Counted from the stretch's first letter, positions 36,390-45,591 are shown. The stretch is DNA of 64,000 nucleotides from Candidatus Obscuribacterales bacterium (GCA_019747875.1 JAIEQI010000080.1:37913-101912), one strand, 5' to 3'. The notes: generated by a model not told the origin, from the sequence alone. Program-made: numbers and translations.

Positions 36390-37478
36390 GTGGCAGCCAT
36401 CTCTGCTCTTCAAAATATAAAGAAAAATCTCCGTCCGATGGATGTCCTCATCGTCTTCGTGCCGTTGGCATTCTGGTCGACAACGCGACATATGCCGGTA
36501 CTGGAGTTTTTTGCTTCCTGCCTTGGAATCATTCCATTGGCAGGGCTGATGGGACGAGCGACGGAATATTTATCCGATCGAATTGGCTCTGGTCCTGGTG
36601 CATTGTTGAATGCGACTTTCGGGAACGCCTGTGAGTTCATCATTGCTTTTGCCGCGTTGCGTGCCGGCTATCAGGACGTCGTAAAAGCATCGATAACAGG
36701 CTCGATTATCGGAAATATTCTGCTTGTCTTGGGAGCAAGCATTCTCTGCGGCGGACTAAAATTTCAAACACAAACATTCAATCGAGTGGCAGCAAATACT
36801 TCAGCGACATTGCTGGCTCTGGCAGCAATCAGCCTTACTGTCCCGGCAATTTTTCACCATTACAGCAGCCACATCGGCAATGAAGACGAATTAGGATTGG
36901 GAATTTCAGTCGTCTTGTTTGCCACATACGTTCTCAGTTTGCTTTTCAGCCTAAAAACACACAAGCATTTATACACTCGCGAAGTCGACGAGTCAGCAAA
37001 AGATGCAATCGGAGTGCATGGCTGGGGAGTCAAGACAAGCTTGGGAGTTCTTCTTGTATCAACAATTCTGGTCGCCATGCTAAGTGAAACTCTGGTGAAA
37101 AGCGTCGAGTTTGTTGCACACGACTTGCATATAAACAAGATCTTCATCGGTGTCGTGTTGGTGGCGATTATTGGCAATGCCGCTGAACACAGCACCGCAA
37201 TTTTCATGGCAATGAAAAACAAAATGGATTTGGCAATAAACATTGCACTGGGATCCGGAGCACAAATCGCCCTGCTTGTCGCGCCACTTTTGGTTTTCTG
37301 CAGTTTTGCGATTGGCAAGCCAATGAATCTTGCATTCACGGAATTTGAAGTGTTGGCCGTTGCCGTTTCCGTCATTATTCTTGGATATGTTGCCAATGAT
37401 GGTGAATGCAATTGGCTTGAAGGAGTGCAGCTTTTGGCAGTTTATGCGATACTCGGAACTACATTCTATTTTGTCTAA
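36390..37478 (+). CDS. Ca2+/H+ antiporter (CaCA family, CaxA-like)
   Basis: 362 residues with about 11 membrane segments. The two inverted CaCA repeats are both visible: GNACEFIIAFAALRAG (about 80-95) and GNAAEHSTAIFMAMKNKMDL (about 260-280), each with the ion-binding Gly-Asn-x-x-Glu core, and an acidic loop between the halves is limited. Related proteins (YfkE, Vcx1/CAX) exchange cytoplasmic Ca2+ for protons across the inner membrane. The start is a GTG after AAGGGACAG. The copper ATPase gene begins 42 bases downstream on the same strand, so the two cation exporters may share a transcript. Confidence 0.9.
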   Translation: MAAISALQNIKKNLRPMDVLIVFVPLAFWSTTRHMPVLEFFASCLGIIPLAGLMGRATEYLSDRIGSGPGALLNATFGNACEFIIAFAALRAGYQDVVKASITGSIIGNILLVLGASILCGGLKFQTQTFNRVAANTSATLLALAAISLTVPAIFHHYSSHIGNEDELGLGISVVLFATYVLSLLFSLKTHKHLYTREVDESAKDAIGVHGWGVKTSLGVLLVSTILVAMLSETLVKSVEFVAHDLHINKIFIGVVLVAIIGNAAEHSTAIFMAMKNKMDLAINIALGSGAQIALLVAPLLVFCSFAIGKPMNLAFTEFEVLAVAVSVIILGYVANDGECNWLEGVQLLAVYAILGTTFYFV

Positions 37479-37520
37479 ACCCGGAGAGACCAAATAGATG
37501 CAATTGGTTGGAGAAACTGG

Positions 37521-39884
37521 ATGACCAGCCAGGAGATCGATGCGAACAAGATGGAGATCGATCCCGTCTGCGGGATGAAGGTATCCCCATCCCGGGCAGC
37601 GGGATCAACGGAATACAATGGCAAGACAATTTACTTTTGCGCGGTAAATTGCAAGAAAAAATTTGATGCCAATCCATCATCGTATTTAAAGAACGAAGCG
37701 ACTAGCACCACAGATAACACCACACCAGAGAAGAACACAAACCCGCCGCCGAGTGATTTCAACGAATCAGTCGCCAACTATTTTTTGCCGGCCGACGCGT
37801 TCGAGTATATCTGTCCGATGGACCCTGAGATCCGACAGACAACACCAGGCGCTTGCCCCCTTTGTGGCATGGCACTGGAGCCGATCTTTCCGCAAGCCGC
37901 TGCTAGTAACGCAGCTAGTGCAGAACTGCATGATATGAACAAACGCTTTCTACTTTCTCTGCCATTCACCCTGATACTGCTCTCAATCACGATGCCGTTT
38001 ATGGGAACCCATTCGTATCTGACCAGCATTGCCGGAATTCCACGCGATTATTTAGAGCTTGTACTGGCTAGCATCGTGGTCTTTTATTGCGGACTGCCGA
38101 TTCTAAAAAAGGGCTATGCATCCATATCCACAGCAAAACTGAACATGTTCGCCCTACTAACATTGGGAAGCACGATTAGCTACCTTGTTAGCTTGTTGCT
38201 GATGTTTATGCCTGATTTTGCAGCCGGCTACGATCATAATCATCTGTTCTTTGAGAGCAGCGCAAGCATTATCACTCTCGTATTACTTGGACAAGTTCTC
38301 GAACTCAGAGCCAGAAGAAAGGGGAAGTCAGCGCTTGAAGATTTACTCAAGCTTGCCCCTTCGCGTGCCCGCAAAGTCGTCGACAAACAGACAGTTGATA
38401 TAAGCGTTTCCGAAATAGCCAAGGGCGATGAATTGCAGGTTTTGGCGGGTGACAAAATTCCAGTAGATGGAAAAGTTACGGAAGGACGAAGCACCGTAAA
38501 TGATGTCATCCTTACTGGAAATAACGTGCCCAAAACAAAAACTGTCGGCAGCAAAGTCTTCGCGGGAACAATAAATTTAGACGGAACGATTCAGATCGAA
38601 GCAGAATCGCTAGGGCGCGATACAGTTTTTGCACACTTCCTTTCCACTTTGTCAAAGATACAGGCGAGCAAATCACGATCGCAAGAACTCGCTGACAAAA
38701 TAAGCGCTTACTTCATCCCTTCTGTTATCGCTATTGCAGGTGTAACATTCTTCGCCTGGTTAACACTTGGTGGACGAGATGGCTTCCCGGCAGCAGTACT
38801 AAATTCGGTATCAGTTTTAGTAATCGCGTGTCCTTGTGCATTGGGGCTCGCTACCCCGCTGGCTCTATCAGCGGCGATAGCCCGAGGCGCGCGCAACGGT
38901 CTCCTCGTCAAGGACGCAGGAGCGATGGAAGAGCTGGCCGTAATCACCCATTTATTACTAGACAAAACGGGCACACTAACCGAAGGAAAATTCGAGCTGT
39001 TACGTGTCAATTTGACAGAGAACTGTCCGAGCGAAGAGCAGGCACTGCAATACGCAGCGGGACTGGAACAGTTGAGCAAGCATCCACTAGCAGCAGGCAT
39101 CTGCAGGGCCGCAACAGAGAAGAACGTGCAAATCCCGACAGTCGCGGAAAGCACAACGACTCCCGGCGGTGGAATCGAAGGAATAGTCAATGGAAAGGCA
39201 GTTACAGTCGGGAGCCGCCGATTCTTGAACGAAAAAGGAATAGACGTCTCTATACTCGCGACCGCAGGTGAAGAGAAAACGGCGAGTCCGATTTACTTGG
39301 CAGTTGATCAAAAGCCTTATGCAAAATTTTTGCTATTCGATAGGCCGCGGCATGAGGCCGGCAAGACAGTCAGTGAGATCAAGCAAATCGGCATTAATCC
39401 AGTACTTGTGAGCGGTGATGATTCGGCAAGCGTCACCGAATTGGCAAACTCGATTTCAATAAAAGACAGCTTCAGCGAACTTCTGCCGCAAGGCAAAGTT
39501 GATTTGATTCGCAAATTGCAAGCTGAAAACAAGAAAGTAGCAATGGTCGGTGATGGTGTCAACGACGCAGCGGCGCTTTCAGTTGCTAATGCCGGCATAG
39601 CGATGTCATCCGGGTCGGACATCGCAATTAGTACGGCACCGCTTACAATTCAGGACCTAAGCGCAATTCCAAAAGCAATCCGCTTGTCAAAATTGATGAT
39701 CGCAACCATGAAGGAAAATTTGTTGCTGGCGTTCCTCTATAACATCGTTGCTGTAATCTGTGCAACAGGAGCACTTTCAGCATTCGGAATAAAACTCAAT
39801 CCCACGATCGCAGCAGCAGCCATGAGCCTCAGCTCAATTTCCGTAATTCTCAATTCCATGAAAATCACAAAGAGCAAGCTCTAA
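37521..39884 (+). CDS. Copper-type P1B ATPase with YHS and heavy-metal-binding N-domains; TGE changed to TGN
   Basis: 787 residues. N-terminus: a YHS domain (about 13-60; DPVCGMKVSP, YFCAVNCKKKFDANP), then the HMBD motif (about 96-122; YICPMDPEIRQ, GACPLCGMALEP). Core motifs: CPC at 437-439 (VIACPCALGLATPLA), Asp481 in DKTGTLTEGKF, HP in LSKHPLAAG, and MVGDGVNDAAALSVANAG. CPC and the YHS/HMBD head point to Cu+ or Ag+ export. Oddly the A-domain loop reads LTGNNVPKTKTVGS (331-333), with Asn in place of the Glu needed for dephosphorylation in P-type ATPases. Either the enzyme is impaired or uses a variant mechanism. No CopZ or CsoR/CueR gene is nearby. Confidence 0.9.
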   Translation: MTSQEIDANKMEIDPVCGMKVSPSRAAGSTEYNGKTIYFCAVNCKKKFDANPSSYLKNEATSTTDNTTPEKNTNPPPSDFNESVANYFLPADAFEYICPMDPEIRQTTPGACPLCGMALEPIFPQAAASNAASAELHDMNKRFLLSLPFTLILLSITMPFMGTHSYLTSIAGIPRDYLELVLASIVVFYCGLPILKKGYASISTAKLNMFALLTLGSTISYLVSLLLMFMPDFAAGYDHNHLFFESSASIITLVLLGQVLELRARRKGKSALEDLLKLAPSRARKVVDKQTVDISVSEIAKGDELQVLAGDKIPVDGKVTEGRSTVNDVILTGNNVPKTKTVGSKVFAGTINLDGTIQIEAESLGRDTVFAHFLSTLSKIQASKSRSQELADKISAYFIPSVIAIAGVTFFAWLTLGGRDGFPAAVLNSVSVLVIACPCALGLATPLALSAAIARGARNGLLVKDAGAMEELAVITHLLLDKTGTLTEGKFELLRVNLTENCPSEEQALQYAAGLEQLSKHPLAAGICRAATEKNVQIPTVAESTTTPGGGIEGIVNGKAVTVGSRRFLNEKGIDVSILATAGEEKTASPIYLAVDQKPYAKFLLFDRPRHEAGKTVSEIKQIGINPVLVSGDDSASVTELANSISIKDSFSELLPQGKVDLIRKLQAENKKVAMVGDGVNDAAALSVANAGIAMSSGSDIAISTAPLTIQDLSAIPKAIRLSKLMIATMKENLLLAFLYNIVAVICATGALSAFGIKLNPTIAAAAMSLSSISVILNSMKITKSKL

Positions 39885-39906
39885 AGATCCCTCCCAAAAG
39901 ATCGAA

Positions 39907-40085
39907 GCCGGCAAGATGCCGGCGCTCCCGGGATCGAACCCAAGATTCATCAAGCTGCAGGGCAATAAACACGCACATGGTTTGAATCGTCCGCAAGGCT
40001 TGCGGACGTCTCGTCCAATTCTGAAGAGGGAATCCCGCGGAGATCCGATCGTATGGAGCGCGGACGTCCCGGCTCCATACTAGAG
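39907..40085. repeat. Two repeat-family members between copper ATPase and downstream gene
   Basis: 39907-39944 is the GCCGGC hairpin plus GCTCCCGGGATCGAACCCAAG, nearly identical to 17506-17547. From about 39985 to 40085 there are copies of the other family: CCGCAAGGCTTGCGGACGTC and GTATGGAGCGCGGACGTCCC followed by an inverted GCTCCATAC. There is no gene in this 210-base gap, which separates two convergent genes. Confidence 0.65.
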
Positions 40086-40094
40086 CAATCGATC

Positions 40095-40943
40095 TTACTT
40101 GCCAGTGCCGTTTAGTCCCAGCCGTTTGCGAGCCGAATCTATAATGCGATATTCACGCTCCAGCTCTTCGTATTCTTTCAGAAGCATTCTTCCTTGTCCT
40201 TGCTCGAGATCATTCACGTTGGCTGTTTGAAGCAATTGGCGCTCCATCGCAGCGCGTTCTCGAGCAGCTTGCGACAGTTTAGCTTCTTGCTGCGCAAGAG
40301 CAGCCTCGGCGCTTTGGGTTTTTCGCTGATCATCCACCAGGCGTTTGGCAGATGCGTCGATAGCACGCTGCTCCCACTCCATCACAACGCACACATGTGG
40401 TGGCCGAATTCCAGGAACATGAAACCTTTTCACATGATCAGCATACTGCGAACAGGATGCCTGCAAACTCTGATTCGCTACTTGCAGCTGCTGAAGCTCC
40501 TTCTCGTACTCTGCAAGATGAGCGTTGTACAACTTAGCGTGATTGTGGAATTCTTTCAAACGCAATGAATACTGTTTTACATCGCTGGCATACTGCTGCG
40601 CATTGAGCTTGTGCGGACCCGTCGCGACCCCTTGATCTTGCACCCGCCCTTGCAATTTCTTGCTGCCGGTTTGTGCTTTCTTTGCATCAGCAAGCAGCAC
40701 TTTCGATTCCTCATTCAGCTTGAGCGTTTGCGCATGAAGCACGTCGGAAAGACTTCGAAAACGTCGTGCCTTTTCAATTACTTCCTGTGCATCTAGACAA
40801 CGAGCATGCTGGTCGCAAACCGTAGCATCTGAAACTTTCACCTCATGGGGTGTGTTAGCAGAGGCGGTCAAAGTAAAAGCGAAAAAGCCAACAGCAACGA
40901 AAAGAGAACAAGACGATCGTTTTTGCACCAGCGTAAAGAACAT
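40095..40943 (-). CDS. Secreted coiled-coil protein, function unknown
   Basis: 282 residues. An N-terminal signal peptide (FTLVQKRSSCSLFVAVGFFA, probably cut after ASA) is followed by a nearly continuous alpha-helical, Gln/Glu/Lys/Ala-rich region up to the end (QQYASDVKQYSLRLKEFHN, LVDDQRKTQSAEAALAQQE, ELEREYRIIDSARKRLG). Four Cys residues are scattered along it. The ATG at 40943 overlaps the stop of the upstream gene (TGATG), so translation is coupled. A longer start at 41003 would remove the signal peptide from the N-terminus. The two products probably act together in the envelope; no family is recognised. Confidence 0.7.
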   Translation of the reverse strand: MFFTLVQKRSSCSLFVAVGFFAFTLTASANTPHEVKVSDATVCDQHARCLDAQEVIEKARRFRSLSDVLHAQTLKLNEESKVLLADAKKAQTGSKKLQGRVQDQGVATGPHKLNAQQYASDVKQYSLRLKEFHNHAKLYNAHLAEYEKELQQLQVANQSLQASCSQYADHVKRFHVPGIRPPHVCVVMEWEQRAIDASAKRLVDDQRKTQSAEAALAQQEAKLSQAARERAAMERQLLQTANVNDLEQGQGRMLLKEYEELEREYRIIDSARKRLGLNGTGK

Positions 40944-41860
40944 CAGATATTCCGAGATCCCTTGCGTTGCGCCTTGCCTTCGGCCTGCGGCAATAGCTTC
41001 CATTCAGCGGTTAGCGGCTCAGGCGTAGGGAGGGGTTCCATTGCATAATTCCGAACGTATAAATTCGTGCCGGCGGCTTTTAGTTTCACCTTGCCAACTT
41101 TAGGAGTTTCGGCAATAAGTGCCAGCAAATTGCTCGCAGACTTTTCCACCAACTCCGATCTTTTCGTCTCAGCCGCCATCCTTCGATGCGCTTGTTGCTG
41201 TGCGTCCTCTCGAACCCAGGCAGCTTTATAAAGCGCCTTCTGTCTAATTTCCTCAAGGTCAGCTTCTACGGACTCAGGCATTTTGCCGCGATATGCTTCT
41301 CGAATTTCCGCGACCAATTCTTCCGCCGACTGGCTAACCCTGTTCGCATAAACAGTCGCATTGTCAGAGACAAGTCGTGCGCAGATCTGGCTATTGTCTT
41401 GATAGAACTTCCCCTTCTCAGTAGTTTGCCTGCCGATCGAACCGACAGCGTGACGAATACTTGCACCGGAATCTGGGGCTGTTCGCGCAGCGTTCCCCGA
41501 TCCCGGAACGGGGGATACTGGTCCCTTTAGCTTTTTCAGAGCCTCTCGGGAATATTGACCAGCTTGTCCGAACGGATCGAGATCGAAACAGGTGAAATAC
41601 TCGGTAGCGGCGCCCTTAGTGTCAGAAAGATAAACTAAGGAATTTGCCAAATAATAGTGACAAACTGCATTGTAAGGATCTTTCTTGGCTGCTCGCTTGA
41701 GAGCTTCGGCAGCTTGCGCGTAATCCTGCTTTTGATAACTGGCAATGCCTGCTTTCAAGTCGTCAACGGCAAAAGCAGGCGCACACCAAAACATGAGGGA
41801 GCCAGCCGTTAGTTGAACAGCCAAGGTGAATCTGCTGAAAGTAAGTGATTTTAGATTCAT
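40943..41860 (-). CDS. Secreted TPR-like protein, function unknown
   Basis: 305 residues with a signal peptide (FSRFTLAVQLTAGSLMFWCA, cut near AFA). Residues ~30-100 form two TPR-like units (GIASYQKQDYAQAAEALKRA, YYLANSLVYLSDTKGAATEY). The middle is Ser/Gly-rich, and residues ~160-240 are helical and charged. The last 30 residues are Pro-rich (MEPLPTPEPLTAEWKLLP). The ATG at 41860 has GGGAG five bases upstream; a GTG four codons earlier is less likely. It is coupled by TGATG to the coiled-coil gene that follows. A scaffold or envelope-binding role is inferred from TPR content only. Confidence 0.7.
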   Translation of the reverse strand: MNLKSLTFSRFTLAVQLTAGSLMFWCAPAFAVDDLKAGIASYQKQDYAQAAEALKRAAKKDPYNAVCHYYLANSLVYLSDTKGAATEYFTCFDLDPFGQAGQYSREALKKLKGPVSPVPGSGNAARTAPDSGASIRHAVGSIGRQTTEKGKFYQDNSQICARLVSDNATVYANRVSQSAEELVAEIREAYRGKMPESVEADLEEIRQKALYKAAWVREDAQQQAHRRMAAETKRSELVEKSASNLLALIAETPKVGKVKLKAAGTNLYVRNYAMEPLPTPEPLTAEWKLLPQAEGKAQRKGSRNI

Positions 41861-41942
41861 ACGAGCTCCCACTCTTCCATCCTACTTGAAAACAGCGATT
41901 TCCGGGAGATAGCATCGGGATTTTATCGAGTGCAGAGCGAAG

Positions 41943-41965
41943 CCGGGAGCGCCGGCATCTTGCCG
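41943..41965. repeat. Inverted partial copy of the GCCGGC hairpin repeat
   Basis: CCGGGAGCGCCGGCATCTTG followed by CCG, the reverse orientation of the repeats at 17506 and 39907. It is in the upstream region of the TPR-like gene. Confidence 0.55.
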
Positions 41966-42077
41966 ATGCTGCCTGTTTATACATATGGCTTGGCTGAGCG
42001 GTACACTCGGTTCCTTAACGCGCGGCTCTGGCCTTGGTTGCGATTTGGCCTTCTCTCTAGTGCCTGAAAAAGATAGC

Positions 42078-42196
42078 AATATAACGAGTATGTGATAAAA
42101 AACAGTTGTCAAATATAACGGGTAAGTAATATCGGGTGCAGGTATCACTTACTCGTTATAAAATGGGGCGCGAAAATATCACTTACCCGTTATATT
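42078..42196. repeat. Four copies of a 20-base AT-rich motif, two direct then two inverted
   Basis: Consensus TATAACGRGTAWGTRATA. Copies: 42078-42098 and 42112-42133 forward; 42142-42162 and 42175-42196 on the opposite strand. The second and third copies face each other across ~9 bases, and the outer pair also matches, so the whole block can form nested cruciforms. It lies in the 475-base gap between the TPR-like gene start and mutM. It resembles a cluster of binding sites or a terminal inverted structure; no gene is inside. Confidence 0.75.
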
Positions 42197-42335
42197 GCCT
42201 CTGTCAGGCTATTTATCTCCCCAAACTCTCAATGGCCGATAAGGAATGGGAGATGGCCATTTTCCGCCCTCATTCTTAGCGACGGACGTGAGACTCGTAA
42301 ATACCTCCAGAGCGTACTAGAAAAGGAATGGGTAT

Positions 42336-43163
42336 ATGCCTGAGTTGCCGGAAGTCGAAACAGTCAGACGAGGGTTGGAGCGAGAAATTGTTTCGAGCCA
42401 GATCCTTGCCGTGAAGGTTTTGCGCCCGGCATCTGTGGGGTATCCGGAACCCAAGACGTTTGCAAAGGAACTGATTGGCAAGACATTCAAATCCATCAGG
42501 CGCCGTGGAAAGTATTTGCTCATCGATCTCAATGACGGCAGCGGGATGGTGGCGCATTTGCGAATGTCCGGCCGCTTTCTCGTGCTAAAGAAACGAGAGG
42601 AAGAGCCGCCACACACACGCATTCGAATGGAGCTTAGTGACGGTCGACGCCTGATTTTTGATGACATGAGAGTCTTTGGTCGCGTCTGGTTCGTTCCCAA
42701 GGATATGGACTTTGAGGAAGTGGTTCCAACGCTGGCCGAGTTGGGTCCGGAACCACTCGAGGGAGTTGATCCCAAAATGCTCAAAGAGAAACTCAGTCGG
42801 AAAAGTCAACCCATTAAATCAGCGCTTTTGGATCAAACAATCGTGGCTGGAATTGGCAATATCTATGCAGACGAATCGCTTCACAGAGCAGGCATCAGCC
42901 CGCTGCGACCAGCAAACGATCTCAAGCCGAAGGAACTAGAGAAACTCTGCAACGAGATTGCTCTAGTTCTAAACAACGCCATTGCATCTGGTGGCAGTTC
43001 GCTGAGAAATTACACCGATGCAAGTGGGGTGAACGGAAACTATCAAAACGAAGCTTTGGTTTACGGACGAAAGGGACAAGAATGCAGAACCTGCTCCAAG
43101 CCAATTGCACGAGCTAAGCTGGCGGGTCGCTCAACGCATTACTGCCCAAAATGCCAGCGCTAA
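42336..43163 (+). CDS. mutM: Formamidopyrimidine-DNA glycosylase (Fpg)
   Basis: 275 residues, standard length. The N-terminus PELPEVETVRRGLE carries Pro2, the Schiff-base nucleophile, and Glu3. The H2TH region contains LLDQTIVAGIGNIYADESLH, and the lesion-recognition segment GGSSLRNYTDASGVNGNYQN is intact. The C-terminal zinc finger is complete: CRTCSKPIARAKLAGRSTHY followed by CPKC. It removes 8-oxoguanine and formamidopyrimidines and nicks the DNA by beta,delta-elimination. ATG at 42336 follows AAGGA by nine bases. The gene stands alone, with an AT-rich repeat block and presumably its promoter upstream. Confidence 0.97.
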   Translation: MPELPEVETVRRGLEREIVSSQILAVKVLRPASVGYPEPKTFAKELIGKTFKSIRRRGKYLLIDLNDGSGMVAHLRMSGRFLVLKKREEEPPHTRIRMELSDGRRLIFDDMRVFGRVWFVPKDMDFEEVVPTLAELGPEPLEGVDPKMLKEKLSRKSQPIKSALLDQTIVAGIGNIYADESLHRAGISPLRPANDLKPKELEKLCNEIALVLNNAIASGGSSLRNYTDASGVNGNYQNEALVYGRKGQECRTCSKPIARAKLAGRSTHYCPKCQR

Positions 43164-43186
43164 TTTTCAACCGATCGCGCGACGAA

Positions 43187-43477
43187 CTATTTCGGTTTAT
43201 TCTGCAATATCTTCTGTTCAGTTTCGATAATTGATTTTTTGGTTTCGTCCAAACGCAGGTCAATTGCATGAAGCCGTCGCTCCTGCGCATCCAGTGCGGC
43301 GCGCATCCGAGTGATTCGTTCTGTCAGTCCTTCACGAGATTTCTTCAGGGCTTGTTCCCTTCCTATGAAATGCATACGAGCTTGCTCAAGCTCCGGCACA
43401 GTCGGTTCTGCAAATGCAGCATGGACAGCATTTGCCAAAGACAACAAGAGTAGAAATAGGTAGAAAGAGAGTTTCAT
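43187..43477 (-). CDS. Small secreted coiled-coil protein
   Basis: 96 residues: a clean signal peptide (KLSFYLFLLLLSLANAVHA) followed by about 70 residues of a single charged helix (LEQARMHFIGREQALKKSRE, MRAALDAQERRLHAIDLRLD). No family is recognised; the form is like small periplasmic helical proteins. The ATG at 43477 is preferred over an in-frame TTG at 43489 because the signal peptide then begins with Lys-Leu. It converges with mutM with a 23-base gap. Confidence 0.6.
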   Translation of the reverse strand: MKLSFYLFLLLLSLANAVHAAFAEPTVPELEQARMHFIGREQALKKSREGLTERITRMRAALDAQERRLHAIDLRLDETKKSIIETEQKILQNKPK

Positions 43478-43591
43478 TGGCTTTTCCAATCAATGTACAA
43501 GCCCAATTGTATGGAAATAGGCATTAAAAGCAAGATGGACGAACTAAGAGTTCGTCCATCCATGACTACAATTGATTTAATTTTGGATCAA

Positions 43592-43978
43592 CTAGAAGGT
43601 TCTGCGTCCGCCCCAGAAACCGATACGTCGACGTTCAAAATCGTTCAACTCTCGGGTCACTTGCAAGTTCAACGATGCAATTCGTGCTTGCAGACGTGCT
43701 CTTTCAGAAAAGCTCAGACCTCTTCCGTCAGCTCTCATGCGTGCTTCCATTTGAGCTAAAGATGCCATCCGCTGATTTAGTCTATTAGCTTCTCTCTGGC
43801 TGATCCGACCATTGGCGATACCAGCATTGATTCGGGCTTGCAATCTAGCTTGCGACTGGTTAATTCCGCCTTGTGAATTCCAACCACTACCGTAACCATA
43901 ATACTGTGCCATAGCCGGTCCGCTGAAACCAACGCCTAATAGCAATGCTGCAAAAGATAATGTGAGTATGCGTTTCAT
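43592..43978 (-). CDS. Small secreted helical protein, Arg/Gln-rich
   Basis: 128 residues. Signal peptide RILTLSFAALLLGVGFSGPA with cleavage near AMAQ. A Gly/Tyr-rich linker (YYGYGSGWNSQGG) leads to two similar helical units, each with 'ARLQARI' (QARLQARINAGIANGRIS and RARLQARIASLNLQVTREL) and with Arg-rich character, suggesting an internal duplication. ATG 43978 has GAGGGACG upstream; an extension to 44104 has no such site. Its basic, helical nature resembles periplasmic metal-sensor or nucleic-acid-binding proteins, but no assignment is justified. Confidence 0.65.
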   Translation of the reverse strand: MKRILTLSFAALLLGVGFSGPAMAQYYGYGSGWNSQGGINQSQARLQARINAGIANGRISQREANRLNQRMASLAQMEARMRADGRGLSFSERARLQARIASLNLQVTRELNDFERRRIGFWGGRRTF

Positions 43979-44126
43979 TTTTCGTCCCTCGCTTGCCGGC
44001 ATTAAGCCGGTTAAATTTGGCTTTGTTTGAATTGACGTGAGATCGCATTGAATGTTTCTTGCAAGAAAACATTTTTTTTCGCTGAGATCGGAAACATTTC
44101 TCAAGCCACCATGTGCGGTGCCTAGC

Positions 44127-45587
44127 TCATTTCTTTTTTAGCCCAGAAGAAAAGCTTTGACGTAATATTTCCTTGTCACCAACACTTGATTCACTGTTGA
44201 CAGCAGATGGGCGCCCCGCCCCCTCATGCTTGTTATCAATTAAGAAAGAAACACTGCTTCTGCGGGAACCTTTTGGATACGCTAGAGCAGCATTACCATC
44301 CAGCGATTGGTACGCTTTCAAAATCGCTTTGTCGAACGCAGCGTTTCCTGACCTAGCAAGTTTAACCTCTACGTGACGATTAGGCCAGACCGTGATTTCC
44401 ACGGTATTGTTCCCGGATGGGTTTCCGCACTCATCTACACAGCGGAGAATCGGCTGGCGCGCTAATTGTGCAAAGCCAGCATGCCATTTATCCCATTCAA
44501 TAATGCTGGCAGTCTCGAGTGTGACTTCGGTATTCGTATTAGTAGTCGAGTCTTTTGACGACGGAAGCTTGCGAAGATAGGTCAGCACCGCGTCCATTGC
44601 AGGCACAACCTGATTCACGGCGGCTTTAGCCTTGTCTTTGGCAGAGCTGAGGGCCGCATTGATATCCGGCACCCGCAAGTCTGCTTTGACGTCAGAGATA
44701 ATCTTCGGACCTTTGGCGGGCAATTGAGTAGGGATTGCGACTAGTGGAAGGTTCGGAACAGGAATTTTGTTGTCTTTCGGCTTCTCCTCAGGTATTTGAA
44801 CCTTCGGAGTGAGCTTCTTTTCCGGCATCTCAACCCTCGGGAGAGCCGGTATGCTCAAGTCTGAAAGCTTAGCCAATGCGTTTGCTGGAATTGCCACCGG
44901 TGTTTTTTCAGGCAGTGGAGGAAGATGAGCGCCCTTATTAGCCTGAGCCTGCGTCAGCGCCGACTGCAAATTCTGATCGGCAGTGCGCAATTGGACTTTC
45001 TCGTTCTGCTTAGATTGATCGAGCTTTGCTTGCAATAAATTCGATTCAATACCTGCATTCTTGCGGGGCGGAACGACGATGTCCGGCGAAGCTTTTCTCT
45101 CCTTAAGTTTCTTCTCCATGATCGGCTCTTCACGCGCGACCTGCTCCGCCTCCTTCCTGCGGGCAGCGGCCAGGGCAGCTTGCATCATCTGCGCTAAATC
45201 AGGCGCATACTTTGCCTCCAATTTACGCAAATCGACAAAGAAACGCGGAGTCACATCATGCTCAACAGTGCTGATTGTAGAAGGCTGCAACTTTTCCTCG
45301 GTGCTGACTTGTCCACGAAGAGGTTCAGTTGCATCCTCCTTAGCTTGTAGTTCGATCAGCTTTGTCTCACCGTGTAGCTCAACCGGTGGCTCAAACATAT
45401 CCGTATGTTTTACCTTCAGTTCGAAGACTTTTGGTTTCGGCAATGACGAATCAAAAATCGGCGTCATGGTTTGATACTTGCCGATCTGCTTCGCTCCGGC
45501 AGAAACTGCATAACACGCGCACAGAATCAGAGAGAGTGACAATGCCACTTGCACTTTGTTCTTTCTCAGTGCGTCCACTCGATTCAT
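44127..45587 (-). CDS. TonB-C domain protein with proline-rich linker
   Basis: 486 residues. One N-terminal membrane helix or uncleaved signal (VALSLSLILCACYAVSAGA), then a long Pro/Lys/Gln-rich linker (~40-340; for example PEEKPKDNKIPVPNLP), then a TonB C-terminal-like domain near 375-465: LRCVDECGNPSGNNTVEITV, NRHVEVKLARSGNAAFDKAI, LKAYQSLDGNAALAYPKGS. The domain usually transmits energy from ExbBD to outer-membrane receptors, but none of these genes is present, and TonB-C modules are also used in unrelated secreted proteins of this kind of genome (see 52354-55107). Four bases separate it from the upstream gene, so they form an operon. Confidence 0.75.
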   Translation of the reverse strand: MNRVDALRKNKVQVALSLSLILCACYAVSAGAKQIGKYQTMTPIFDSSLPKPKVFELKVKHTDMFEPPVELHGETKLIELQAKEDATEPLRGQVSTEEKLQPSTISTVEHDVTPRFFVDLRKLEAKYAPDLAQMMQAALAAARRKEAEQVAREEPIMEKKLKERKASPDIVVPPRKNAGIESNLLQAKLDQSKQNEKVQLRTADQNLQSALTQAQANKGAHLPPLPEKTPVAIPANALAKLSDLSIPALPRVEMPEKKLTPKVQIPEEKPKDNKIPVPNLPLVAIPTQLPAKGPKIISDVKADLRVPDINAALSSAKDKAKAAVNQVVPAMDAVLTYLRKLPSSKDSTTNTNTEVTLETASIIEWDKWHAGFAQLARQPILRCVDECGNPSGNNTVEITVWPNRHVEVKLARSGNAAFDKAILKAYQSLDGNAALAYPKGSRRSSVSFLIDNKHEGAGRPSAVNSESSVGDKEILRQSFSSGLKKK

Positions 45588-45591
45588 ATGG

